The notes: generated from the sequence alone by a model not told the origin. Counted from the first letter of the stretch, positions 21,541 through 32,721 are shown. The stretch: 64,000 nucleotides of DNA from Ahaetulla prasina (GCF_028640845.1 NC_080541.1:154583502-154647501); one strand, 5' to 3'. Translations and numbers: made by a program.

Positions 21541-22316
21541 CAGTGGTAAAATCTGAACCAGTTTTTTTTGTTTTTTTTTTGTTTACATTTATACCCCGCC
21601 CTTCTCCGAAGACTCAGGGCGGCTTACAATGTATAAGGCAATAGTCTCATTCTATTTGTATATTTTTTACAAAGTCAACTTATTGCCCCCCCCCCACAAT
21701 CTGGGTCCTCATTTTACCTACCTTATAAAGGGTGGAAGGCTGAGTCAACCTTGGGCCAGGCTCGAACCTGCAGTAATTGCAGGCTTTGTGTTCTAATAAC
21801 AGGCTTCTCTATTGCCTGAGCTATCCCGGCCCCTACCGGTTTACTACCGGCTCACTGCCTGCGTATGTGCGCTCTGCGGGCATGTGCAGTGCACATCACA
21901 CACCAAATGCAAGGTGCGCATGCGGAGTGCATGCCGAAAGGAGGCATGCAGTAAGTAGAACAGAGGGCATGGAGAGGGTGATCAGCTGTGGCACAAGATG
22001 TTTTGTTTTTTTTTACATTTAAAAGCATTTTTTGAACAACCTCTTCGGCCGAAGGGGAAAAAAAAGCCTCTGATGATCAGGCCACTCAGCTGGGATCATC
22101 AGAGCCTTTTAAAAGCAATCTTTTTTACAACCTCTTTGGCCGAATAGGTTGTAAAAATGCTTTTAAAAGTAAAAAAAAAAAGGCTCATGGCTCAGCTGGG
22201 CATGGACGGGGTGGGGTGGGGGGGACAGGGATTTTTGCTACCGGTTTTCCGAACCACCTGCCACCATCGCTACCGGATCACGTGATCCAGTCCGAACCGG
22301 GAGCACTTCACCCCTG
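21541..22316 (+). mobile_element. hAT-type MITE, long form, split by a SINE
   Basis: It starts CAGTGGTAAAATCTGAACCA and ends GGGAGCACTTCACCCCTG. A perfect 8-bp TSD, AAATAGCT, lies at 21533-21540 and 22317-22324. The right half repeats the internal hairpins of the 7156-7730 copy (CAACCTCTT/AAGAGGTTG-type arms, TTTTAAAAGC). A tRNA-derived SINE sits inside at about 21561-21834, which explains the extra length. No transposase is encoded. Confidence 0.92.
21561..21834 (-). mobile_element. tRNA-derived SINE with L2-like 3' end, inside a hAT MITE
   Basis: The minus strand begins GGGGCCGGGATAGCTCAGGC, has a B-box-like GGTTCGAGCC, the shared body AAGGTTGACTCAGCCTTCC, and ends GTAAGCCGCCCTGAGTC plus GGAGAAGGGCGG, which resembles the L2 3' hairpin. 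The flanks ACCAGTTT and ACCGGTTT may be a one-mismatch TSD. RNA polymerase III transcription and L2-dependent mobilisation are inferred from these parts. Confidence 0.85.
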
Positions 22317-22324
22317 AAATAGCT

Positions 22325-23169
22325 GCTCTTTTCATGGAAATATGGTTAGCAACTATTTTAGGATCAGTGTATGCTAGTGTTGATGTGATAGAGCTACTTT
22401 GTAGAAATAAGTGAACCTGCTTTTTGAATATTTTTTCAAATTGAATTAAATCAATAAAATAAAATAAAATATTGAATAAAAGTCCATTTGTTCCTATGTT
22501 AATCAAGGGTTTATGTTCTCCCATAGCTTCACCACATTTCACCCAGGTGTTCTACTTCAGAGATTTAAGTAACTACTAAAATCTCAGAAGATTTAGTAAG
22601 TGGAACAAAAGGATGAGAAAGGCAAAGATCTCCAAAACAAGGATAGTGGGCCACAGAGTTTCATAAAGGATTTTGAACTATAGACAAATGAGAGATTCCA
22701 GTTCTGCCTCGAGTTACTTTTTAAGAATCTCTTTGCTCTGAATTCAGGGCTCAAAGTAATTTGCCCCAGTTGTGAGCATTGCATTGATCCAGAAGGTGTG
22801 GTTTATTCAATATTTTAAATTCATTTGTTTATCTGATCTTAAGTGCAAGGGCACAAGAGAATATTTCCAAAGAAAGTCTAATCTGCAGCAGTGGTCTGAA
22901 AGGATACAATAATTACGGCTGAAATTGCAAAAATCAAGTGGCACAATTGAGTTGGACAATAAAGCTGAAGGTGTCTAAGATAAGGAATGTTTATAATGTT
23001 TGATGGATTAATAGATGTTTCTTTAAAAATACACTTTAAATTTTGGGAACTGTGCAAGCTGCAAGTGTAATAAAACCTTGCGTTCAAGGTTTCTCTCAAA
23101 GGAGATTGACTCATGATAGAAGCTTCCATGCATTTATTTAACAAATTACCAAGACATATGGCACTATGA
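22325..23169. other. Unassigned sequence
   Basis: No gene or repeat family recognised. Confidence 0.5.
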
Positions 23170-23460
23170 TCAAGGGCCTCTGGTGGCTCAGCAGACTAAG
23201 TCTGTCTGTTATTAACACAGCTGCTTGCAATTACTGCAAGTTCAAGTCCCACCAGGCCCAAGGTTGACTCAGCCTTCCATCCTTTATAAGGTAGGTAAAA
23301 TGAGGACCCAGATTGTTGGGGGCAATAAAGTTGACTTTGTATATAATATACAAATGGATGAAGACTATTGCTTAACACATTGTAAGCCGCCCTGAGTCTT
23401 CGGAGAAGGGCGGGATATAAATTAAAATAAAATAAAAAAATAAAATAAAATAAAAAAATA
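23170..23460 (+). mobile_element. tRNA-derived SINE with L2-like 3' end
   Basis: In order: GGCCTCTGGTGGCTCAGCAG (A-box region), GCAAGTTCAAGTCCC (B-box region), AAGGTTGACTCAGCCTTCC, GTAGGTAAAATGAGGACCCA, TTGTAAGCCGCCCTGAGTC and GGAGAAGGGCGGGATATAAA with an AAAAT-rich tail. It is the best preserved member of this family in the window. Confidence 0.9.
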
Positions 23461-23997
23461 ATGTAGTATCACAATGTAGGCAGACCATTTTTTGTCTTTG
23501 ATTTTTGAGGCTTATTATGAAAGATGTGTTCCAAAATAAGCCTATTTAGCTACTTATAAAGTGGAAATAAGTGAGATTTTCGAATTCTCAGATGTTTGTT
23601 GGTTGGGTGACTGTTATTAACAGATTCTAGCGCTTTCAGCACTTTTTTTTTCTCTGTCCGCTGAAATTTTAAAATATCTGGGAATTAAGCAACAAAGCCA
23701 TTGGAGACAGGAAAAGCATACCTCATTATGAATTTTAGCCACACAGCAACATGGGTTGCTTGGAAATTTATGAATGCATTATATTAAAGCCCCATAGAAA
23801 CAATATTCCACAGGAAAAAGGAACATATTTTTTATTAGTAAAAGCAAACTTTTTTTTGTTTTGTTTTGTGTGTGCCTTGGAGTCACTGGACATCCCCCCC
23901 AGGCAACGGTGATATTACCTTTCAACCCGGAAATACTTCTGTGTTTCCAACATGAGTGTGACGCAAGGGTTGAAAAAGAGTGACGTACACTGGCACT
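23461..23997. other. Unassigned sequence
   Basis: No feature supported. Confidence 0.5.
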
Positions 23998-24010
23998 ATC
24001 TAGTATGATA

Positions 24011-24369
24011 GGTAAAGGTAAAGGTTCCCCTCGCACATACGTGCTAGTCATTGCCAACTCTACGGGGCGGTGCTCATCTCCGTTTCAAAGCCGAAGAGCC
24101 AGCGCTGTCCGAAGATGTCTCCGTGGTCATGTGGCCAGCATGACTTAATGCCAAAGGCGCACGGAACGCTGTTACCTTCCCACCAAAGGTGGTCCCTATT
24201 TTTTCTACTTGCATTTTTACGTGCTTTTGAAACTGCTAGGTTGGCAGAAGCTGGGACAAGTAACGGGAGCTGACCCCGTTACACGGCAGCACTTGGGATT
24301 CGAACCGCCGAGCTGCCGACCTTTCGATCAACAAGCTCAAAGCCCTAGCCCCTGAGCCACCGCGTCCCC
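24011..24369 (-). mobile_element. Sauria-type SINE with 13-bp TSD
   Basis: The minus strand starts GGGGACGCGGTGGCTCAGGG (tRNA-like A box), has GGTCGGCGGTTCGA-like B-box sequence and ends GTGCGAGGGGAACCTTTACC with ACCTTT-type repeats, the 3' end shared with Bov-B LINEs. A 13-bp TSD, ATCTAGTATGATA, flanks it at 23998-24010 and 24370-24382. Confidence 0.95.
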
Positions 24370-24579
24370 ATCTAGTATGATAATATTATCTTTAAATGAA
24401 ATAAGAAATCAAATAGCAATTAAGATTCAAAAACAGATCATTAGAAGAAGCCACATATCCTGTGTTTAGCTGGTGGTTGTTTTTTTTAAATGGGAACAAT
24501 AGGCTGCTGGTGGTAAGTCATCGAAGTTTTGAAAACATTTGCAATACAATCGTATAAACGTTTGGAAGGTTCCATGAAT

Positions 24580-24830
24580 AATTGTTGTTGTTAGATGAGA
24601 AGTCATGTCTGACCCATGACAACCCCATGGACAATGTTCCTCCAGGCCTTCCTGTCCTCTATCATCCTCTGGAGTCCATTTAAGCTTACACTGACTGCTT
24701 TAGTGACTCCATCCAGCGCCCTTGTTCTCTGTTGTCCCCTTCTTCTTTTGCCCTCAGTCTTTCCCAGCATTAGGCTCTTCTCCAGTAAGTCCTTCCTTCT
24801 CATTCCACGAATAATACCTTCTATGAATTC
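24580..24830 (-). mobile_element. Bov-B (RTE) LINE 3' fragment
   Basis: Minus-strand translation gives KSLMLGKTEGKRRRGQQR, then ALDGVTKAVSVSLNGLQRM and DRKAWRNIVHGVVMGQT. These match the well-known C-terminus of Bov-B reverse transcriptase (family pattern: KIEGRRRRG, LDGI, DREAWRAAVHGV). Only the last roughly 75 codons remain. Bov-B is the autonomous partner expected for the Sauria SINEs in this window. Confidence 0.88.
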
Positions 24831-25407
24831 CAGAGGCCAGATAACATTAACATGATATAGTTTATCTAACCATGAAAGACTATTTCTACTTATATCTTCA
24901 GAATATCAGCTTGGTAACTGTAGTAGCAATCTACCAGTTTCTTTTCTCTCTCTTTATATAATGAATTCAATATATCTTCACTTTTTGCTGTGTTAGTTAG
25001 ATGGGGATAAAGGAAGTTTGCTTAATAATAAATTGTGGTTTAACAAATGTCATGTGACATGATCTTAAGACCTAACAAAAGCCTGACAATTCACTTCAAA
25101 GTTTATAAAATGCAAAAAATCCAGTGGGAAAGATCAATGAAACACTATATATTGAAACTATATATATATTCATTTTCATGATTTATGAGGAATTGCCCCT
25201 GGCTCTTTTGACGGAAGATCTGATCTCAGAAATGCTTTGCAGAGTTCAAAGTTCTTACAATCCTGAGGAGAAAAAACAAGATGGAAAATTCCTTGCTTGT
25301 GCTTTCTGTAATGTCTATTGAGAAAAACTGGTGACAGTGATATAGAATGAGTATAATTGACTTTTGGTTTTATGTTTTATTTCATCCAGTTTATTCTCAT
25401 TCTTTCC

Positions 25408-25451
<44 letters not shown>

Positions 25452-26023
25452 CTTTGCCTTTTTTAACAGAATATAGAGCTTTCAATGGACTCACATGTAT
25501 ATTTGCATGTATGCGTGTATGTCTATGTGTACAGAATTTTTTGTGTGTGTGTGGTTCAAGAGCCGTTGTAAGTAAACACAAGTTATTTCAAGGTTTATGT
25601 TTTTGATGTGCTATCTGTAATATATATAACCCAAACAAGCATGATTATTGATAAAAATAACAACTTATGGAGATAAACAATTATGTGAATTAAATGAAAT
25701 TAGATGATTAATTTTTAAATCACTTAAAACACCAAAACACAGAATAAACTCTTTAAATTTGAATAAATGAAATGGCAATACAGTTGTTACTTCCAAAAGA
25801 GAATAATCCTGAAGGGATTGATTTTAATTCTTAAATTTAATCTGATGCATTTAAAACTCTCACTTAAAAAAAAACAACACCAATCACTTTCCTGTTGTCT
25901 TTCCAAATAAAGATGTTTTCCTCTTTTAAATCATTTTCTATCTTTTAACAATGAAATGAATGGGTTTTACGATCAGATAAATGCTAAGATAACTTTGGGT
26001 GTTAAACTTCCAAGCGACCCATT
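24831..26023. other. Unassigned AT-rich sequence with a (TC)n run
   Basis: A TC microsatellite lies at about 25404-25446. Nothing else is supported. Confidence 0.5.
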
Positions 26024-26025
26024 TA

Positions 26026-26401
26026 CTGGTAGTGGTCAACTACAATTAAACCCAAAATTTCTGTTGCTAAGTGAGATATTTCTTAAGTGAGTTTTATCGT
26101 ATTTTACAACCTTTCTTGACAGAGTTGTTAAGTAAATCACTGCATTATTAAATTAGTAACATGGCTGTTAGGTGAATCTGGCTTCCTCATTGACTTTGTT
26201 TTTCAGAAGGTCACAAAAGGGGTTCACATGAGCTTGGAACACTACAACCGTCATAAATATGAGTCAGTCGCCAAGTATCTGAACTTTGATCACATGGCCA
26301 TGGGGATACAATGGTCATGAGTGTGAAAAATGATCATAAGTCACTTTTCTTAGTGCTATTTTAACTTCAAAAAGTCACTAAACTGAGTTGAGGACTACCA
26401 G
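26026..26401 (-). mobile_element. TA-flanked MITE (mariner/Tigger-like ends), copy 1
   Basis: The ends CTGGTAGTGGTCAACT and GTTGAGGACTACCAG form a TIR, with TA at 26024-26025 and 26402-26403. The inside carries short motifs such as AAAATGATCATAAGTCAC and AGTGAG that also occur, reversed, at 56691-57041. TA targets and lack of coding fit a non-autonomous Tc1/mariner-type element. The superfamily call is inferred from TSD and ends only. Confidence 0.72.
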
Positions 26402-26585
26402 TACCATGTGAAGATGATATTTATATATCTGTATGTAAATCAGTAGAAAACCTGTGTGTCCCTTCACAGAATTTCCTTCATTATTTTTCAAAATGACATT
26501 TAGTGAGAAGTATACAACATATGCGAAAGCTGAATTCTTCATGTCTGCTTTCTCTCAATTCTTTTAGACTTGATAATGTAAGGAT

Positions 26586-26940
26586 TAATGTTAGGGACAT
26601 GGTGGCTCAGGGGCTAGGACACTGAGCTTGTTGATAGAAAGGTCGGCAGTTCAGCGGTTCAAATCCCTAGTGCTGCCGTGTAAAGGGGTGAGCTCTGGTT
26701 ACTTGTCCCAGCTTCTGCCAACCTAGCAGTTCGAAAGCATGTGAAAAATGCAAGTAGAAAAAAATAGGGACCAACTTTGGTGGGAAAGTAACAGCTTTCC
26801 ATGCGCCTTTGGTATTGAGTCATGCTGGAGACATCTTTGGACAGCGCTGGCCCTTCAGCTTTGAAATGGAGATGAGCACAGCCCCCTAGAGTTGAGAACA
26901 ACTAGCAGGTATGTGTGAGGGGAACCTTTACCTTTATCTT
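26586..26940 (+). mobile_element. Sauria-type SINE with 12-bp TSD
   Basis: It starts near ACATGGTGGCTCAGGGGC, contains GAAAGGTCGGCAGTTC, CTTGTCCCAGCTTCTGCCAA and AAATGGAGATGAGCACAGCC, and ends GAGGGGAACCTTTACC. A TSD, TAATGTAAGGAT, lies at 26574-26585 and 26941-26952. An extra CAGCGGTTC duplicates the B-box area. Confidence 0.94.
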
Positions 26941-26952
26941 TAATGTAAGGAT

Positions 26953-27513
26953 GTCCCCTATTGAAAACTATCAAACTTTTCAAAATTTACCTAATAAAAC
27001 TCATTCTATAAGGAAATGTTTGGTTACAGAACTCAATCACCTAGGGCTCAGCAACCCTAAAACTCCCTTTCTTTTTTAGAGTTGGTAATTTGCACTAGCA
27101 TGAGATTTTGTGATACCTTAGAGGGCCTGGTTCAGATGCATTATTCTTTGTTCAGCTAATGAGGTCAAAGCACCTTGATCAGTAATAAAGCTATTCTCTT
27201 GTGTGTCATGCCTTTGAGACAATGCAGCAGCTATAATAAAGTCAAAGAGAATGATAATTATTCTGCTGACTAACCCTAAACCTTGGAGCTGAAAGAGTGT
27301 GAACTAAAATTAAAAGACTGGTAATACTGTGAAGATGTAGGTCATGCTACTGACATACATCAATTACATCCAGGTTTTCTAAATAGGGTGTCCTTTAAAT
27401 GAGATTTTGCTACAATGTGTATGTCATGATAGGTAAAATTCTTGGTATCTGAGTTCTAAAATCCTTTATGGTTTAACTACTAGGCTTTGCACAATTTTTT
27501 TTAAGTTATGGTG
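26953..27513. other. Unassigned sequence
   Basis: No feature supported. Confidence 0.5.
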
Positions 27514-27521
27514 CCCTAGGG

Positions 27522-27656
27522 CAGGGGTCTCCAACCTTGCCAACTTTAAACCTGGCGGACTTCAACCCCCAGAATTTCCCAGACACCAAAGCTGTCTGGG
27601 AAATTCTGGGAGTTGAAGTCCACCAGGCTTAAAGTTGCTAAGGTTGGAGAGTCCTG
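27522..27656. mobile_element. Fully palindromic hAT-type MITE
   Basis: The whole 135 bp folds on itself: CAGGGGTCTCCAACCTTGCC pairs with GCTAAGGTTGGAGAGTCCTG, and the centre is AATTTCCCAGAC/GTCTGGGAAATT around a short loop. Flanks CCCTAGGG (27514-27521) and CCCTAGGA (27657-27664) are an 8-bp TSD with one change. Confidence 0.9.
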
Positions 27657-27664
27657 CCCTAGGA

Positions 27665-28417
27665 AGTCCCTGCTTTCCATATTCGTGTTGAAATACAAAC
27701 AGAAGATGCAAAACATGGTTTAAATATAGAAATAGCTACAAAGGGATATGGCCATTCTAACATTGTTCAAGCATTGGGGTAGGTATAGGATCGAGCTAAG
27801 ATTTTTTAAAAAAAAACAATGAGTAAATGAGGAGTCAAATTATTCAGTCTGCTGATAGTACCCAAATGAACGACATACATTTTTATTTATTTTACCTGAA
27901 ATTTCTAGTAAATTGTTTTTTTTATTTAAATATTTCTACACTACACTTAAAGAGAAATAAGATTATCATCATGAAACCATCTGACGTCTTAATAATTGAA
28001 AGGGGTATATAACAGAAGAGTGACTTGGATTTTTTATTTTGAATTTACAAAAGTGACAGGTTAAAGTTTTGAATGAGAAAAGACAAAGCTGAAATGAAAA
28101 GAATTCAAATTCTTGGACACTATTTAGAGGGATTAAAAATTAAGATTGTTAAAAGAAGCAGGAAAAAAAATATAAAGCTTGCTTATTTGATCAAGGAATG
28201 TGTACACACACACACACACACACACACACACTATTCCTGGTAACTGTAGTAATTCTTTATAAAGTCACTTCTTTGTTATCTTTTTTACTATATATATAAA
28301 TGAGTAAACAGTAAAAAAGTGGAAACAATAAAATAAAATAAAAATCTTTTATTTTTATTCTATGTTGACACTTCTTTTTATTCTGTTATATTTTTCTTAG
28401 TTTGTATTAGACTTCTA
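27665..28417. other. Unassigned sequence with a (CA)n run
   Basis: About 14 CA units lie at 28203-28231. Otherwise only AT-rich sequence is seen. Confidence 0.5.
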
Positions 28418-29196
28418 TAGAATAGAATAGAATAGAATTTTTATTGGCCAAGTGTGATTGGACACACAAGGAATTTGTCTTGGTGCATATGCTCTCAGTG
28501 TACATAAAAGAAAAGATACGTTCATCAAGGTACAACATTTACAACACAATTGATGGTCAATATATCAATATAAATCATAAGGATTGCCAGCAACAAGTTA
28601 TAGTCATACAGTCATAAGTGGAAAGAGATTGGTGATGGGAACTATGAGAAGATTAATAGTAGTGCAGATTCAGTAAATAGTTTGACAGTGTTGATGGAAT
28701 TATTTGTTTAGCAGAGTGATGGCCTTCAGGAAAAACTGTTCTTGTGTCTAGTCGTTCTGGTGTGCAGTGCTCTGTAGCGTCGTTTTGAAGGTAGGAGTTG
28801 AAACAGTTTATGTGAGGGATGTGAGGGTCTGTAAATATTTTCACGGCCCTCTTCTTGATTCGTGCAGGATACAGGTCCTCAGTGGAAGACAGGTTGGTAG
28901 CAATTATTTTTTCTGCAGTTCTAATGATCCTCTGAAGTCTGTGTTTTTCTTGTTGGGTTGCAGAACCGAACCAGACAGTTATAGAGGTGCAAATGACAGA
29001 CTCAATAATTCCTCTGTAGAATTGGATCAGCAGCTCCTTGGGCAGTTTGAGCTTACTGAGTTGGCGCAGAAAGAACATTCTTTGTTGTCCTTTTTTAATG
29101 ATGTTTTTGATGTTAGCTGTCCATTTTAGAACTTGCGATATGATAGAACCTAGAAATTTGATATCCTTGTAACTGTAAATTTTATTAAAATAATTG

Positions 29197-29197
<1 letters not shown>
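28418..29197 (-). mobile_element. L3-type CR1 LINE, 5'-truncated copy
   Basis: The 3' end has three AATAG-type units (28419-28437), then TTTTTATTGGCCAAGTGTGA and GACACACAAGGAATTTGTC. It runs through the 3' untranslated region into the coding remnant. It is nearly identical over about 270 bp to the copy at 36.58-36.84 kb, so both belong to one young subfamily. Confidence 0.92.
28700..29195 (-). pseudogene. L3-type LINE reverse transcriptase C-terminal region
   Basis: The minus-strand frame contains IKFLGSIISQVLKWTANIKN, QQRMFFLRQLSKLKLP, QFYRGIIESVICTSITVWFG, RLQRIIRTAEKIIATNL and SSTEDLYPARIKKRAVKIF. This is the thumb/C-terminal part of a CR1-lineage LINE protein. After KIFTDPHIPHIN the frame differs from the better 3' part at 36.85-37.0 kb (SHPGHKLFQLLPSKRRYRAL, NSFFPKAITLLNK), so a shift lies near 28.8 kb. 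The Val/Cys run at the frame's beginning comes from the (CA)n repeat and is not protein-coding. Confidence 0.8.

Positions 29198-29240
<43 letters not shown>
29198..29240 (-). repeat. (CA)n microsatellite at the L3 5' truncation point
   Basis: About 21 CA units lie exactly where L3 similarity stops. Confidence 0.95.
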
Positions 29241-29244
<4 letters not shown>

Positions 29245-29764
29245 CCAACAAGGAATAATTGCAGTTTCAAAGGGAAAATAAAGCTCTACATATGCAGACT
29301 TACAAGTTCTTGCCTAGATACTACTGCTTTCTTTATGTATTTTTAAGCACAGGAAAGCAGATGAGAATGCATATGTTGCTTTATAATGTTATAGTGGGAA
29401 CATCGAAAAAAATGGCAACTGAAAATTGACTGAAGTTTATAAAATTAGGCATGGTGTAGACAGGGAAAAAATTCTCCTCTCTTCTCAAAATGCTGGTATC
29501 AGAGGTTATACAGTTAAACTAAGTGGAAGGAGATTTAGAATAGGGAAAAATAGGATTTTTTTTCCACATAGAAACAATTATCATAAGACATGGTGATAGC
29601 CATTGAGTTTGTTGGCTTTAAAAGGAGATTAGATAGATTTATGAAGCATAGATCGATTAGACTTGAGGTCTCCCTATTGCCTGCAAAAATCAATTGCAGG
29701 GGGCCACCTCACATTTTGACTTTTCCAGTACAATCTGCATGGAGATACCCTTAAAGATTACTCA
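29241..29764. other. Mostly unassigned; possible unclassified repeat
   Basis: GTTGGCTTTAAAAGGAGATT followed by AGATAGATTTATGAAGC near 29612-29646 resembles an interspersed repeat motif I know only vaguely. No firm call. Confidence 0.3.
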
Positions 29765-30330
29765 GAAGTTTTAGGACACCCAGAATGCAGTGCAGTGGCT
29801 CAAGCAATTATGGGCACCATAAATTTTTCCCATGTAGGTCTCCTTTGAGTGCTATACTGATTGCCGGTGTATTTTTGAGTGCAGTCCAAGATGCTGGTTT
29901 TTACCTTTAAAATCCTTCATAATTCAGCAGATAGGTGTCTATGGGATTGCTTATTCACAACAACCTCTGTCTGTACATTGAGATCCAGAAGAGATAGCTG
30001 CCTTTTGGTCTCAACCATTAAGCAGTGTTGTCTGTACAGATTTAAGGAGTAGGTGATTCATGGTCACTGTTCTTTTATTTGGAATAGTGTTTTCCCTGAA
30101 ACAAGATAGACTCTAATCCTTTTGGTCTTCTGGGTTTTCCATTGGTCCTTTGAGTTCTGAGGGAATATATTAGGTTTACTTCTTCCTGGTGGCCGAATGC
30201 CTTTAGTGTGTTCATTATTCCTCAATATTGAGAATTTATATTCATATTGTTGTAGACTGTTTTAATTTTGTTACTGGTTATGGGTCTGTAAATCTCTTAA
30301 AGTAGTTCTGATTGAAGTGACACAGAAGCC
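29765..30330 (+). mobile_element. Old L2-type LINE relic
   Basis: Degraded translation follows L2 copies 1-3 in order: a counterpart of VQNAAARVI, then LPVYF-VQSKMLVFTFKILH (matching LPVVFRVHFKVLVITFKTLH), then a counterpart of HRPVRPHREG and FIWNSVFPE (matching LWNELPLG). Stops are frequent. It lies directly left of the hAT MITE at 30340. Confidence 0.6.
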
Positions 30331-30339
30331 TAGTTAAAC

Positions 30340-30615
30340 CAGTAGTGAAATCTAAATTTTGTTACTACTGGTTCTGTGGGCGTGGCTTGATGGGCGTGGC
30401 AGGGGAAGGATACTGCAAAATCTCCATTCCCTCCCCACTCCTGGGGAAAAAATATTGCAAAATCTCCATTCTCACCCCATTCTGGGGCCAGCCAGAGGTG
30501 GTATTTGCCAGTTCTCCAAACTACTTAAAATTTCTGCTACTGGTTCTCCGAACTGCTCAAAATTTCCACTACCAGTTCTCCAGAACCTTTCAGAACCTGC
30601 TGGATTTCACCCCTG
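30340..30615 (+). mobile_element. hAT-type MITE, short form
   Basis: It starts CAGTAGTGAAATCTAAATTT and ends CTGGATTTCACCCCTG. A perfect 8-bp TSD, AGTTAAAC, lies at 30332-30339 and 30616-30623. Internal motifs TGGGCGTGGCTTGATGGGCG and CTGCAAAATCTCCATTCCC are shared with the copies at 31205 and 57725. Frames through it are not genes. Confidence 0.95.
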
Positions 30616-30623
30616 AGTTAAAC

Positions 30624-31204
30624 AAATAGCAGGAGAAGGGATATGTCTGTGTCTCCTGGTTTTAAACAGATCTAATTTTATGTACTTACATTTGTAGGTT
30701 ACTTAGCCTCCGTAAATCTTTCGCCTCCTCCTTGGAAAGTAGCTCTAGCAATGTTCACATTAGTGTGCACATTTAGTTCAATTTATATAAAGTTGTATAC
30801 AGTATTAAAAATCAATTTAATACTTATAATGTATTTTCTTGGATAGAAGATTATACAAGGCATCTTCATCTAATTATTCAGTGCCAGTTGAGTTGGAGTC
30901 CTCCCTGTCATTGTTTTGTTTGAACATGATTTTATATTTTGTATTTATGTACTGTCTATTGGTTGTTATATGGATTTTATTTGTTTAATCTATGTTGTTC
31001 TTCAACATAGATTTTTCCTCTATGTTGTATGCTCCCCAGAGTCACACTGTCAGAATTGAATGGCCTTGTAAATCTTGAAGTAAAATTAAAAATAAAAATA
31101 ACTACAAACAAATTATGATAACTAATCTATGTGAGTATAGTAGCCATACTGATTATAATCAATGTAACATTTTAAAATTTAATTTCAGCATACCATATTG
31201 TTTG
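30624..31204. other. Unassigned sequence
   Basis: A short perfect hairpin, ATCTATGTTG/CAACATAGAT, lies at about 30988-31012. No repeat family recognised. Confidence 0.45.
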
Positions 31205-31333
31205 GGGTATAAGATAGAATGGAGATTTTACAATATCTTTCCCCTGGAGTGGGGTGGGAATGGAGATTTTACAGTATCCTTCCCCTGCCATGCCCACCAA
31301 GCCACGCCTACAGAACCAGTAGTAAAATATTTT
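31205..31333 (-). mobile_element. hAT-type MITE fragment next to a CR1 relic
   Basis: The minus strand begins CGGTGGTGGGATTCAAAATA and continues TACTGGTTCTGTAGGCGTGG and CTGTAAAATCTCCATTCCCA, as in the complete copies at 30340 and 57725. The other end is missing, so there is no TSD. Confidence 0.8.
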
Positions 31334-31572
31334 GAATCCCACCACCGCCTTATACCATTTCAGACAAATGATTTTCCAATCTTTCTTAAAAACTTCCCAT
31401 GATGGAAAACCCACAACTTCTAAAGGCAAGCCATTCCAATGTTTAATTGTTCTCAATGTTAGGAAATTTCTCCTCAATTCTAGATTGATTTTCTCCTTGA
31501 TTACTTTCCATTCACTGCTTTTTGTCCTGCCTTCAAGTGCTTTGGAGAGTAGGTGGACTCCCCCCGCCCTTT
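31334..31572 (-). mobile_element. CR1 LINE fragment (separate copy)
   Basis: Minus-strand translation gives RRNFLTLRTIKHWNGLPLEV, which aligns with RRNFLTVRTINKWNNLPAEV of the larger CR1 to its right. It is cut on one side by the hAT fragment and on the other by the 3' end of the larger CR1, so the two CR1 copies are adjacent and in the same orientation. Confidence 0.82.
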
Positions 31573-31664
31573 AATATAATATATATAACAACAGAGTTGG
31601 AAGGAACCTTGGAGGCCTTCTAGTCCAACCCCCTGCCCAGGCAGAAAACCTTACACCATCTCAG

Positions 31665-32721
31665 TCAAATGGTTATCCAACATTTTCTTAAAATTTCCAG
31701 TGTTGGAGCATTCACAACTTCTGCAGGCAAGTTGTTCCACTTATTAATTGTTCTAACTGTCAGGAAATTTCTCCTTAGTTCTAAGTTGCTTCTTTCCTTA
31801 ATCAGTTTCCACCCATTGCTTCTTGTTCTACCCTCAGGTGCTTTGGAGAACAGCCCGACTCCCTCTTCTTTGTGGCAACCCCTGAGATATTGGAACACTG
31901 CTATCATGTCTCCCCTAGTCCTTCTTTTTATTAAACTAGACATACCCAGTTCCTGCAACCGTTCTTCATATGTTTTATCCTCCAGTCCCTTAATCATCTT
32001 TGTTGCTCTTCTCTGCACTCTTTCTAGAGTCTCAGCATCTTTTTTACATCGTGGTGACCAAAACTGGATGCAATATTCCAAGTGTGGCCTTACCAAGGCA
32101 TTATAAAGTGGCACTAACACTTCACGTGATCTTGATTCTATCCCTCTGTTTATGCAGCCCAGAACTGTGTTGGCTTTTTTAACAGCTGCTGCACACTGCT
32201 GGCTCATATCTAAATGGTTATCCACTAGGACTCCAAGATCCCTCTCACAGGTACTACTATTGAGCAAGGTACCACATATACGGTACTGGTGCATTTTGGT
32301 TTTTTGGCCTAAATGTAGAACCTTACTTTTTTCACTGTTGAATTTCATTTTGTTAGATAGCGCCCAATGTTCAAGTCTGTCAAGATCTTTCTGTAACTTG
32401 AGCCTATCTTCTGGAGTGTTGGCTATTCCTGCCAGCTTGGTGTCATCTGCAAATTTGATGAGTTCCCCATCTATCCCCTCGTCCAAGTCATTAATGAAGA
32501 TGTTGAAGAGTACTGAGACTAAAACAGAGCCTTGGGGTATGCCACTGCATACTTCCCTCCATGTGGATGTAGTTCCGTTGAGGACTACACATTGAGTGCA
32601 GTTGGTCAGCCAGTTACAAATCCATCTGGTGGTGGTGCTGTCTAACCCACATTTTTCTACTTTATCTAGTAGTAGGTTATGGTCTACTTTATCAAATGCT
32701 TTACTGAAGTCCAAGTAAATT
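31665..32721 (-). pseudogene. CR1 reverse transcriptase catalytic and C-terminal part
   Basis: It contains the catalytic LDFSKAFDKVDHN, the conserved GIPQGSVLVSVLFNIFINDL and KFADDTKLAGIA. Then come [65 protein letters not shown] and NFLTVRTINKWNNLPAEVVN. The open stretch is 349 codons and matches CR1 closely along its length. The only interruption is the inserted L2 end at its N-terminal edge. In PQGSVL the usual GP after VL is replaced by VS. The coding part is unusually well preserved for a dead copy. Confidence 0.92.

Noticed and set aside
29198..29270. Cys/Val-repeat N-terminus on the L3 frame
   Set aside because: It is the (CA)n microsatellite read on the minus strand.
30345..30629. 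Two 85-94 codon frames with repeated Ser-Ile-Pro-like segments
   Set aside because: They are internal repeats of a hAT MITE with an exact TSD.
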